Shown in pieces: positions 45,281 to 53,987 of a stretch of DNA of 64,000 bases. The notes beneath the pieces were generated by a model. It did no database searches. It was not told the DNA's origin and saw only the letters and a program-made list of their open reading frames with translations. The number at the start of each line of letters is the position of its first letter. Position 1 is the stretch's first letter. The DNA comes from Sanderia malayensis (taxonomy: Eukaryota; Cnidaria; Scyphozoa; Semaeostomeae; Pelagiidae). A program made the translations under genes and the position numbers. The stretch lies in the NCBI GenBank assembly GCA_013076295.1, contig RQOL01000699.1, positions 4,898,001 through 4,962,000 on the forward strand. Direction: 5' to 3'.

Positions 45281-45290
45281 CTTATATAGA
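45281..45290 (-). promoter_or_regulatory. TATA box upstream of basic protein 2
   Basis: Minus-strand TCTATATAAG about 120 bases before the start codon at 45,159. A second TATA-like TTATAAAAAC is nearer, at 45,185-45,193. Confidence 0.45.
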
Positions 45291-45317
45291 CCCATGCATA
45301 CAAATAAAAACACGCAT

Positions 45318-45848
45318 TTACATGAGGATATCATTTTGTGTAATTTCAACATCTCCCCATTCTCTAAGAACACAATCATATTTAATGTTATAAAGTAAAC
45401 AATCCACCCATAAACTACTAATGTTGTATTGTTTCTTTGCGTGATGATAGATAATTTGCTTCTCTATCCAAAGGAGTATCACAGCAAACCTTCCCAAGTT
45501 TCCATTTCCATCAGAAAAACTTTCATTGAATAGTGTTTTCAAGGTGTCATTGATCCTGTCTTTCCATCCATCTTCATTCACCGGAGATTCTTCAATCAGC
45601 AACCCATCTTCAGCATCCTTTGCTTGTGGTAGATTTCCAAGATTAACGCTTATTCGAGCAAATCCCATAAACTTGTGTAAATTCTTGTATACTTTCCCAA
45701 GATATATGCGCCGAACTTGAACCTTTGTATTAATGCCCATTACATCTCTAAAATGTTCCTTCAAATAGACTAAGAGCAAATCTTTTTTTGTTCTTTGCAG
45801 AAATGACCTAAAGTCATTAATTATAATGTGTGCTAATGTTAACAACAT
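45318..45848 (-). CDS. Second Fic-like protein with degenerate active site
   Basis: 176 codons, fully open. Near residues 118-130 lies ESFSDGNGNLGRF, which fits the Fic pattern HPFxDGNGRxGR except that the catalytic His is replaced and the first Arg is Asn. Upstream, a GFARISVNLG strand and an ESPVNEDGW segment fit the substrate-docking flap of Fic folds. If it is a Fic protein it is probably catalytically dead, perhaps a partner or decoy of the other. A TATA box at 45,881-45,889 is about 35 bases from the start codon. Homology is inferred from motif spacing only. Confidence 0.5.
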   Translation of the reverse strand: MLLTLAHIIINDFRSFLQRTKKDLLLVYLKEHFRDVMGINTKVQVRRIYLGKVYKNLHKFMGFARISVNLGNLPQAKDAEDGLLIEESPVNEDGWKDRINDTLKTLFNESFSDGNGNLGRFAVILLWIEKQIIYHHAKKQYNISSLWVDCLLYNIKYDCVLREWGDVEITQNDILM

Positions 45849-45880
45849 CTTTGCTACTGAGATAATAAGTGAAATCGATC

Positions 45881-45889
45881 GTTTTTATA
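45881..45889 (-). promoter_or_regulatory. TATA box of Fic-like 2
   Basis: Minus-strand CTATAAAAAC about 35 bases before the start codon at 45,848. A GCATGCGCAGTTAAGAGG word lies just upstream at 45,908 and a variant recurs at 46,012. Confidence 0.55.
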
Positions 45890-46071
45890 GATTACTCGAA
45901 ATCCGGCGCATGCGCAGTTAAGAGGTCGGTTCTAGCCCACCTGATTAAGGTATGCCAATTCGAATGAAGATTATGTAATCATTCAAAGAAGGTTCGAGCC
46001 ATAAAGTGATGCTTGCGCAGTTGAGAGGTAGAAGCATATAAGAATACACAGTAATACTTTTTCTCAATTAT

Positions 46072-46107
46072 CATTTTTAACATTATTATAATGATAATAA
46101 TGTTAAA
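46072..46107. repeat. AT-rich inverted repeat between genes
   Basis: TTTTTAACATTATTAT and its complement form a nearly perfect hairpin between the 3' end of the acidic gene and the promoter region of Fic-like 2. It could act as a terminator-like or regulatory structure. Confidence 0.5.
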
Positions 46108-46110
46108 AAC

Positions 46111-46522
46111 TTATATTTCATCATCATCCTGTTCTTCACTTATTATATATTTTTTTTGTATACTTTCGTCTGCCAATGCGTGGACGAAAATCTTCATGAT
46201 CACTTCATCATCCACTTCATTATCATTATCATATGCTTCATCATGATCATCATCAGGACAGCGGTGGTTTATGCCCAAAAACGGCAAAAGTGCCCAACAC
46301 ACCGGACATTCAAACGCAGTTAATACCCCATTTTCAATTGTTAGTGTATTCATGTTTCTCAAGCTCTAAAATAAACGAATCATAATCACTAATATTATGA
46401 ATTAATTCCAAATAAAGCTGTAAGGATAAAAAAGATTTGAAGCAGAAAAAATGCAACTTACTTTTTGAATGTCCGATGTGTTTGAATGTCATTCCAAATT
46501 CCAGAAGTTTCTGCTTTCTCAT
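46111..46522 (-). CDS. Small acidic CxxC protein, two exons (element 2)
   Basis: Exon 1 is 46,522-46,462, intron 46,461-46,366 (GTAAGT donor, AG acceptor after a T-rich tract), exon 2 46,365-46,111. The intron length of 96 bases and both splice sites match element 1. Exon 2 carries the Cys/His cluster ECPVCWALLPFLGINHRCP, then an Asp-rich stretch and the natural C-terminus ending in EEQDDDEI. It is the first gene inside the right TIR, so its promoter probably lies within the TIR. I do not recognise the family. Confidence 0.6.
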
Positions 46523-46997
46523 TTCTCATGGCAGAGATTTGACGCGTACATTCGAACGTCGCATTCGAAAGTTTCTGATTGGTTCTTTGAATTCAATCTC
46601 GAGCCGAGAACGTGAATTTGCCAGTTCCTCGATATTTTTGGGTTTTCTTGCGATTTATTTAACAAATTCTTATCATCTTATAAGTGCATGAAAAATATGA
46701 AACAATTCATTCAATATAACCAAGAGATTTTCTTTTTATTGGTGTAATAATCTTTTTCATAAACAAAACCGTTTTTTAGTTATTAAGCTTTTTATGGGTT
46801 TTTTATCAGCTTTGGCGATGTGTTGCAACTTTAAACTAACTTTCCACAACCTTCCCGTTATCGTTTTCGATTATTTTTTACTGTTCATGCTCTTTTCAAT
46901 TCTCGAAGACTCTCGCGCATGCGTGATCTTAACACTAAAATAAAATAAAAATTCTACTGCGCATGCGTGTCCTAGGACGCCTACTTCCTCTCCTACT
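46497..46997 (-). repeat. Right TIR, element 2
   Basis: About 500 bases, inverted relative to the left TIR and retaining the 46 bases lost on the left. It overlaps the start of exon 1 of the acidic CxxC gene. Confidence 0.85.
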
Positions 46998-47640
46998 TAA
47001 CTTGTTTCGACATTATAAAACCTCTTCAAGCAATGAAAATCACAGAATATAAATCATAAATTCTCAGTATCTTCTGCGATCGGAAAATTTTCGAAAAAAT
47101 TCGTCGAACGTCTCTCGGGGCAACAAGTTGTAGCCTGTGTCAATGTCTTTTCTTTTTCCCCTCGTGAAACAACTGCAAATGATTTTCATCAACAAATTGG
47201 ATGACTGGAGCAGTGTTTTCATTGTCCTGATCTTCAACAGTTTCCGTAACTAATCGTTTTCTTTTCCTGCCAAATTGCAATTTCTTTTTAACAGCTGGTT
47301 TCTCATTTTATCTGTTCTTTTTCACTTTAATTCTCTCTTCTCTCTTACTTTATTTATGTTGCTTTATTTATGATTTCAATGATGATAGTAGCATCTTGTA
47401 ATTTTATTCCATGAGCCACTTCAGTTTCTGGTGGTTTCCTAGAAAGTGACATCTTTATGTTATGGCTTCGTCTTCTAATTGTATTTTTTGACAACTTATC
47501 AAATTGACTAGCTCCAGAAATTTTTTCAACAGATGCATTTCGTAACTTAAAAGCCTTCAGGGCATATGCCACCCTCTTCTTTTTGTTTTTTGCTGTCAGC
47601 AGACCTTTCCTTCTCGGCCCAACATACTGATAACCGGATT
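46998..47640 (-). pseudogene. Rearranged third copy of IS630/Tc1-like transposase region
   Basis: Pieces of the region 28,040-29,130 reappear in scrambled form: the gene start and its leader (46,998-47,125), the small basic ORF (47,140-47,330), then a 72-codon frame (47,572-47,354) beginning MAYALKAFKLRN, and finally an internal transposase part (47,550-47,640). The sequence is more diverged than the two duplication copies. It abuts the right TIR of element 2. Confidence 0.6.
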
Positions 47641-48690
47641 TCGGAGAGAGTCAACTCTCGGGTCGACGAGAATTAATAACTTTTCTATCTAGCTACTTCA
47701 GTGTCTCCCTCTCCAACAGCTTCGAATTCAACTTCCCTACTTTGGATGCTCCAGGCGTATCACGACAGGCTTTCTAAAATTACAATCTATCAATATATGT
47801 CGAAATATGGTTCTGTGCGCTTGCACGAGTCTCAGTCACAGGTGCACGTTCGCTTAACACGTACAGTAGTACGTGCCCTTATCTAAGCCATAATTGACTT
47901 AAACAACAGAAGGATCGTAAAGTCCAAGTAATCATCGACTTACAAGACTCGATTACCTTTGATATGTGATCATTAAGTAGCACATAGCACAGTAGATTCA
48001 ATTCCGATATTTTCATTCAACCAAAAAGCAAAATGACGAGCTTGACATTTATACAGTTACGATAAAATCTGAATTTGCTCTCCATAAGAACTGACTCTGC
48101 GCTTTTCACGACTATCCTCAATAACTGCTGCACAATTGATGCAACAAGTTGCGTTCGAAATGATTGGTTTGATAATAGGCCTATTTTCAGATGCCATTTC
48201 AATCTTAAATCAAAATACTGTTGCTTCCAATGCAAAACATTTTCAGTTACACACAAAAATGAACAAAACGGTTAACTTACCAAGAAAACGCCACCATGGA
48301 TACCAAAAGAACGATAATGTCGTGATATTTTTTAAGAAGAAAATGTTAAAGTAGTCACAGTCAGTGATGATATGTTGTGACTTACATAATTTACAGACCA
48401 GAATTTTTTCGGAACGAAGCTTCCAAATTTGCCCACTTTTTTACTGTTAGGAAACGAGTCTCATTGTGCTTGCACTCAATCGAGAAACTTGCAACAAGTC
48501 TTGTGAGATGGCAATAAATATAATGTTCATGTAATTTAATATGTGCAAAAGAAGTAAATACATATGCAACGTTTTGAGCTTTACTCGTCTTCAGGTATAA
48601 GAAAATACGTTAGAAGAGAAGGTAAATAAACAAACGAAAGGAATGCGAAATTCAAATTATAGACAAAAGAGAATGTGACGTAAGAAAAAG
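47640..48690. other. No gene recognised
   Basis: Only short uninformative frames. The last part (about 48,520-48,600) is probably the 3' region of the Penelope-type element described next. Confidence 0.4.
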
Positions 48691-48696
48691 GAGTGA

Positions 48697-49045
48697 TTAG
48701 AGAAAAGAAAATTGTTTGTTAAGGCCAGCAGGTAAAAGTGTGTTAAGTTTAAAAATAATACGTTTTTCTAGAGTTTTTCTTTTGATAGAGTCCAGAGGTG
48801 CATAAGTAAGTCCACAAATTGTCATGTCAGCGGTAGAATGATTCAGCGAATTGAAATGTTTAGAAATGTTCAAATCAGCATCGTCCTTATGAGAGCCTTG
48901 CAGATGAATCTTTTTTTTGACGTTTCGTAAATGCTTTCCAAAACGAGCGTTCATATTACGGCATGTTTTTACGGACGATGCTGATTCTGATATTAAATCA
49001 AATTAAAACTATATATTCGATCGCAAATTCCAGTGATCATCATCA
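48697..49045 (-). mobile_element. Penelope-like element fragment (GIY-YIG endonuclease end)
   Basis: The minus-strand frame encodes MNARFGKHLRNVKKKI, then HFNSLNHSTADMTICGL and KRKTLEKRIIFKLNTLLPAGLNKQF. This is the pattern of the C-terminal GIY-YIG endonuclease of Penelope-like retroelements (conserved R...H, NH..D and the final GLN). The fragment lacks the reverse transcriptase. It starts at the shared stem-loop motif at 49,006-49,045, where the frame breaks off. Confidence 0.65.
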
Positions 49046-49349
49046 AAGTGATTCTTATGAACAATTTGAACAATTGGACAATTCTTTTGTTGTTATTATT
49101 GTTGCTATTAATTTTGATTGATTGTAAAGCATCGTCTTGAGAGAAGGTGTTGATTTTTTGTAGAGTACATTTTGAGTTACAGTTTCATTCAGGATATTCA
49201 TTTTGATGGCATTTGATCGGCTTTGGATTGAAAATCAAAGCAACAGCGAAGATTGAGTGGGTGACTTTAATTGATTAGTGATTAGTAGCTAATTCAGCAT
49301 TACTAAATTACTAAAAGCCCACCTGTCGCAGAGCGTACTAAACCATTTA

Positions 49350-49377
49350 TCACGTGACATCATATGATGTCATGTGA
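49350..49377. promoter_or_regulatory. 28-base palindrome with E-box
   Basis: TCACGTGACATCATATGATG and onward form an almost perfect inverted repeat centred on CATATG, with CACGTG at 49,351-49,356. A second CACGTG lies at 49,384-49,389. It could bind bHLH factors; there is no gene immediately next to it. Confidence 0.4.
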
Positions 49378-49849
49378 CAATACCACGTGATTTCAAGTCA
49401 AGACTTAATGATGCGAACCGTAGCAGGTTGAGTAGACAAGAATACACCTGAATGCTTTAATAAACTCTTAGGAATAATTGAATGATTAATAAATAAATTG
49501 ATTAATTGTGAATGAACTATTCATGAATGAATAAATGAATGAACTACTTGAAATTTTGAACTATAAAGATTTACTATATTTGAATGAATGCACACCGCAT
49601 CTCGCTGCTTGCAATTTATTTTTGGATTGATTTTACACACTTTACACTCTTCGCCTTTTGGGCATGAGCTGGTGCTGGAAGGGTCTGCCTTCGAAAGATC
49701 CTTTTTTTAGAGAAATTCATACTGAAGTTTTCATGCGCTAAAATTTGACCAACTTTTGAAAGCATGTGTGAAGTAGATCACACACAAAGCTTACAACGTT
49801 TCCAAAAAGTATTTCAAGCAGAAACAGAACATTTCGTTAATTTTGGGGC

Positions 49850-51730
49850 AGTCCTTACATAATGAGGAGTTATGCATAGGGCATGCACGTCTTAAGAAGG
49901 GGACAGATCTGTTAAGAAGCTTATCATATCTTTTTGCCAAGATATGTTTTTAACAGATCTGGCTTATCATCTACGGAAAGCTTTCCTTTTCATGGAAGTG
50001 AAGTTTTCCGTATTATTTATTAATGCTTGTTTAGCTTTTAGTTGCTTTGAGTATATGAATATTTTTATACTAATGACCCCTGCAAGATAGCGTTACCTCA
50101 TCTTTTTCCTTCCTTTATAGTTTCCCAGTAAGAACATTTATCTCATTTGTGTGTTAATAGCAATTATATTTAACATATTGTTACATATTATTATAAATTA
50201 TTATTAAACGTATGACAAGGACAAAATAAAACAGATTTTATTATCAATTTTTTCATTCTATCTTATTCAATGTTAGAATATATAAGGCATTCGTTTAGCT
50301 ATCGAATTTGCTAACACATTTTAGTTCAGCACAGTATATATTGGTTATAAGTATTCCTAAATTTTACGTAATTTGAGTGGTCCAGCGACCCTATGAAATG
50401 GTACATTACTCATTAAATTGATATTACTAAAGTAGACTTATAATATTTCATTTAGCGAGTAATAATTCTTTAATGTCTTGAATGCAATTAAAGTGCTCAA
50501 TACCGTATTGGTAGAGCTAAATAGAATAGATTCTATTCTAATATTTCAGTTATAACGAGGGACATGTCGCGGGTTAACATTAATGATGTCAGATACAATA
50601 TTAAATTGACTCAAGCAACGACAGATTTGGAGAATGCGGAGCAGTTGGCAGTAAATCAAAGGTTTTTGTTTCGTGACAGAGACATTTGTCATCTTGATTA
50701 ACCGAGTTGGTTGAAGACACGTGTTTAATTCGGTACTTCGCAGGTCGTGTTTTTTGAAATTATCAATTCAAGTGACGTATCAAACCCGATGGTTGAGATC
50801 ATTGCCAGACGTTGCAAATTGACAACTTTGCAGAAGAAGCACATATGCTGCAAAGGAAGTAACAATAGCTGCAACTTTTTAATGAAGCACTGAACCGATA
50901 TGAAACCGAGTCTCCTGATCTGCAGCTGGGACATACCGAGGAGCGATGCATATGACATACATTTGTTAAGATGTGTGTAGAGTTCTGAAGAATATTGGCA
51001 TGAACCTTTTGGCATGGGTATACAAATCAGACACTAAAGCACCAAGATGTAGCTACTATTGTGGTCGAGCTCTTCGTTTTTTTAACAAAGTTTGTTCTCA
51101 GCCCAAGGAAAGCAATGGTTGCGAGTTTGAAGCGAATTTCAAAGACTCGAATGCAACATATAATAATAACACAAGAATGTCTTGAGTGAGAACATTACTG
51201 TAAACTACCTCGTGTGATAAAGGTTCCTATGCCATTTACATGGAAGAAGCGATTTGATGAACTCGTAGAAGTAATGACAATGAAACAACATTGAAACTGC
51301 CATTTGTTGATGCTCTCATTCAATTACGTCTGCGATTAAAGAAGACCTAAACACATTGACATATTACAGAAAGAAAATATAGAGTTTGAGATCTTGTTTT
51401 GGGTTTCTTATCGAACTGTCACGTGTTTCCAACACTCGGGAATGATAGAGCAAAAGTCTGCAATAAACTGCCTGCAGAATGAAGAACTATTCAGACGACG
51501 ACAGAATTTGAAAAAGTGGACCAACATTAATAATAGGTATCACAGCTGAAGTAGCTTCTACTTTAAGTATTTTTGCTTTCTTATTTAGAGAATAGAAGTG
51601 CTAAGAATTTTTTTCGTTTTTAGTTACAATTTTGTAGCTCAGTAGTTTAATTAAGACTCTGCGGTACCTCATTTCATAGCTAGAAACATAACAATAATTT
51701 GTTTGATAATAATAATTAGCAGTTTTATTT
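49850..51730. repeat. Diverged third copy of the leader region
   Basis: Blocks in the same order as 18,470-20,370 (see that entry). The end, with GATCACTCC and ATAACAATAATTTGTTTGATAAT, aligns with the start of the duplication copies (about 190-220 and 20,340-20,370). No gene recognised; ORFs at 50,725-51,185 are short and lack domains. Confidence 0.45.
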
Positions 51731-51731
51731 T

Positions 51732-52085
51732 ATGCTTGTCTTATTTTTATTATATTTTCTCAATTGTTGGAATATGGTGTGTGTGTGTGCAAGGAATTAT
51801 GGTATTTCCATTCGTATGTTGTACGGGTATGGTCAAAGTTACACCTCTGCAAATGTACCAAGCTTTCTGAGATCACTCCAAACTTTTCATCCCGTTGTTA
51901 AGGAGTCTAGAATTGGCGAATCGGCGTCTATTTGCGCTGTGCTCGATGTTTTAATTCTGGAAATTTACTTTTGGAAGAAGTACAACGATGAGTGGGGACA
52001 GAAAGGAAAGTGGCTTTGCTTTGCTGATGTCATTTGGAAAGTTTTCATTTGTGCGTTCTTTATTTTCACTGAGAAAACATTTTAA
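51732..52085 (+). CDS. Small ORF with signal-peptide-like start, function unknown
   Basis: 117 codons starting MLVLFLLYFLNCWNMVCVC, a plausible signal peptide, then no recognised domain. It occupies the position that the 209-418 frame has in duplication copy 1. May be a chance frame or a first exon. Confidence 0.25.
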   Translation: MLVLFLLYFLNCWNMVCVCARNYGISIRMLYGYGQSYTSANVPSFLRSLQTFHPVVKESRIGESASICAVLDVLILEIYFWKKYNDEWGQKGKWLCFADVIWKVFICAFFIFTEKTF

Positions 52086-52172
52086 ATATTTGTATTTTGT
52101 TTTTGTTTGATAGAAACATATAGGGAATTTTCATTAGGTAGAACGTTTGACGAGCTTATTTTTTTTGTTTAA

Positions 52173-52835
52173 GGCCCTGTTTACACGAGAGAAAAAGATA
52201 CGGACCCAAAAGGTCCGTGCCTTTTGGGTACGATATGGGAACGATTGTATAGCGTTTACACGGGAACGGACTCAAAAAGCTGTTGAGTTTACACGAGAAC
52301 GGATCCAATTGTTGAGCATGCGCAGTTGTTCAAGTTAAGGCGTGTTTTGTTGTTGTTACTTGTAATTGCGCCAAAACACTGTCAGAAAATGGCGAACACG
52401 AATTTCCTTCCTTCACCTGCCCCAGTTGTTTGGTTCAACATGAACTTCAATCGCTGTCGATGTTGTTCGCAAACTAAAATTACAACATACAACAAAGAAG
52501 CTATATTGGAAAACATCAGAGTCAAAATTGATATTACTTGCTTTTCAATAGGCCCAGACATTTGTACTGCTTATATTTTGGACTTCTCGCGATAACACAA
52601 CCTCAGTCGCAATAGCCTCAGTTCAGTGCCGTGCCTGTTCTAGTTCCGTTCCAAGCGTTTACACGACACCGATACGGGAACGGACCCAAATGGATCCGCT
52701 TTTCTAGCGTGCCCAAAAAGATACGATCCCGTTCCCAAAGAGGAACGGATCCATGCGTACCCGTGTAAACGAAACACCTATCGTAACCTTTTTTGGAACG
52801 GATCCACTCGGATCCGTTCCCGTGTAAACGGGGCC
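52173..52835. mobile_element. Harbinger-type MITE, larger relative
   Basis: Ends GGCCCTGTTTACACGAG and CGTGTAAACGGGGCC, flanked by a TAA target duplication (52,170-52,172 and 52,836-52,838). 663 bases with inner inverted copies of GTTTACACG and GAACGGATCC. Same family as 8,277-8,677. The open frame 52,326-52,595 inside it has no recognised domain. Confidence 0.8.
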
Positions 52836-52838
52836 TAA

Positions 52839-53880
52839 AGGTGATTGAAAAAGATTGAACATCGACGCTGCGATTGCATTTTATTGAGTCATGTAAGTTT
52901 ATTTGTTTTGTCTAAGAACTTGAAGGCAGCGAAATATTTTTCATTGCTGTTCTGGTGATTGTGAATTGTTTTGCCATTTATTCAATCACAAGAGATTTCT
53001 GATTCCCTAATGTGCCATTAGTATCCATTGTTGGTTTTTTCAAGATGTTTAGGGACATTTTTCCATGCCTGTAATTGTTCTTTCATCGTTGATGGAATTT
53101 AATAGAGTATAAAGTATTTTTATTTGCTGCAGCTTCTTGTGAAAATTGTATTGTATTTTAAGGAATTGATCGTTCTTTCCCCCAGAAGTATGCGTATCTT
53201 GAATTTTCACGCTTAGAAGCGCAGCATTCCACGTTAAAATTGTACAACTATGTTCAATTATTTTGCCTTCTCTTTGTCACAGCAAGTATAAATTCAAGCC
53301 AGTTGTTGTCCAACTCTTTTGGTTGTTGTAACAGTGAAATGAAGGTGAAACATTCTGTTTACCTGGGGAAGGAGATCATCTTGCCTTTAAAGTGTTGTCC
53401 TACCTTTGTGGATCTTTTGCGATATAGCAAGGTCAACATTTATTCATTTTTGTAGTGTACATATTTCTTGTTATCGCTCTATTTTTCAAGCACTTTATGC
53501 AGTTATTTTCGCTCAAGTTATTTAATCGAAGGAATATCTGACATTTGCCTTTGCTTGGTAGATTATAAAGCTGTCTTGGAGGGTCATTGATTTTATTGTG
53601 AACTGAGCCCGACAATTAACTGCAATTTTTACCGTATGGAAGTTGCATACGCTTGGACTAACCCACACAGAATAATTTGGAGCCGAAGTACAAGTTCATG
53701 AGGCTTCATTGCCGAGATACAAACAGCGGAATTTTCGGCCAAAGGAAAGAAGCAGGTGCTATGTGTTCTCCATGTTAAGGTAGTTTTTTCCTGCACACCA
53801 GACGATGGTCAGCAGTGGTGATTTCTAGGGGGGCGGAGCCCCCCTTGCTAAAATATATTCTGATTTTGGGGGGGCGCAGC
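52839..53880. other. No supported gene
   Basis: AT-rich. A 71-codon frame at 53,240 begins with a hydrophobic MYNYVQLFCLLFVTASINS stretch and ends near a possible GGT donor, so it might be a signal-peptide exon, but nothing follows that can be linked to it. A G-rich palindrome GGGGGGCGGAGCCCCCC lies at 53,828-53,844, and another at 53,868-53,886. Confidence 0.35.
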
Positions 53881-53887
53881 CCCCCCA

Positions 53888-53987
53888 NNNNNNNNNNNNN
53901 NNNNNNNNNNNNNNNNNNNNNNNNNNNNNNNNNNNNNNNNNNNNNNNNNNNNNNNNNNNNNNNNNNNNNNNNNNNNNNNNNNNNNNN
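53888..53987. other. Assembly gap of exactly 100 N
   Basis: A run of 100 N between G-rich palindromic sequence (53,868-53,886) and a C-run at 53,997. A fixed-length gap usually marks an unknown true size. Confidence 0.99.

Larger units (their letters stand above)
31687..46997. mobile_element. Long-TIR virus-like element, copy 2, with nested retrotransposons
   Basis: Left end AGTAGGAGAGGGAGTG at 31,687, right end CTTCCTCTCCTACT at 46,997. A non-LTR retrotransposon (31,823-43,101) interrupts the left TIR, with loss of 46 bases of TIR that copy 1 retains. Without it the element is about 4.0 kb: TIRs of about 495 bases and five minus-strand genes. In order from the right they are acidic CxxC protein, Fic-like 2, basic protein 2, basic protein 1 and Fic. 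Gene density, individual TATA boxes and basic core-like proteins resemble integrated DNA viruses. Polymerase, integrase, capsid and packaging genes are absent, so it is non-autonomous. Confidence 0.7.
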
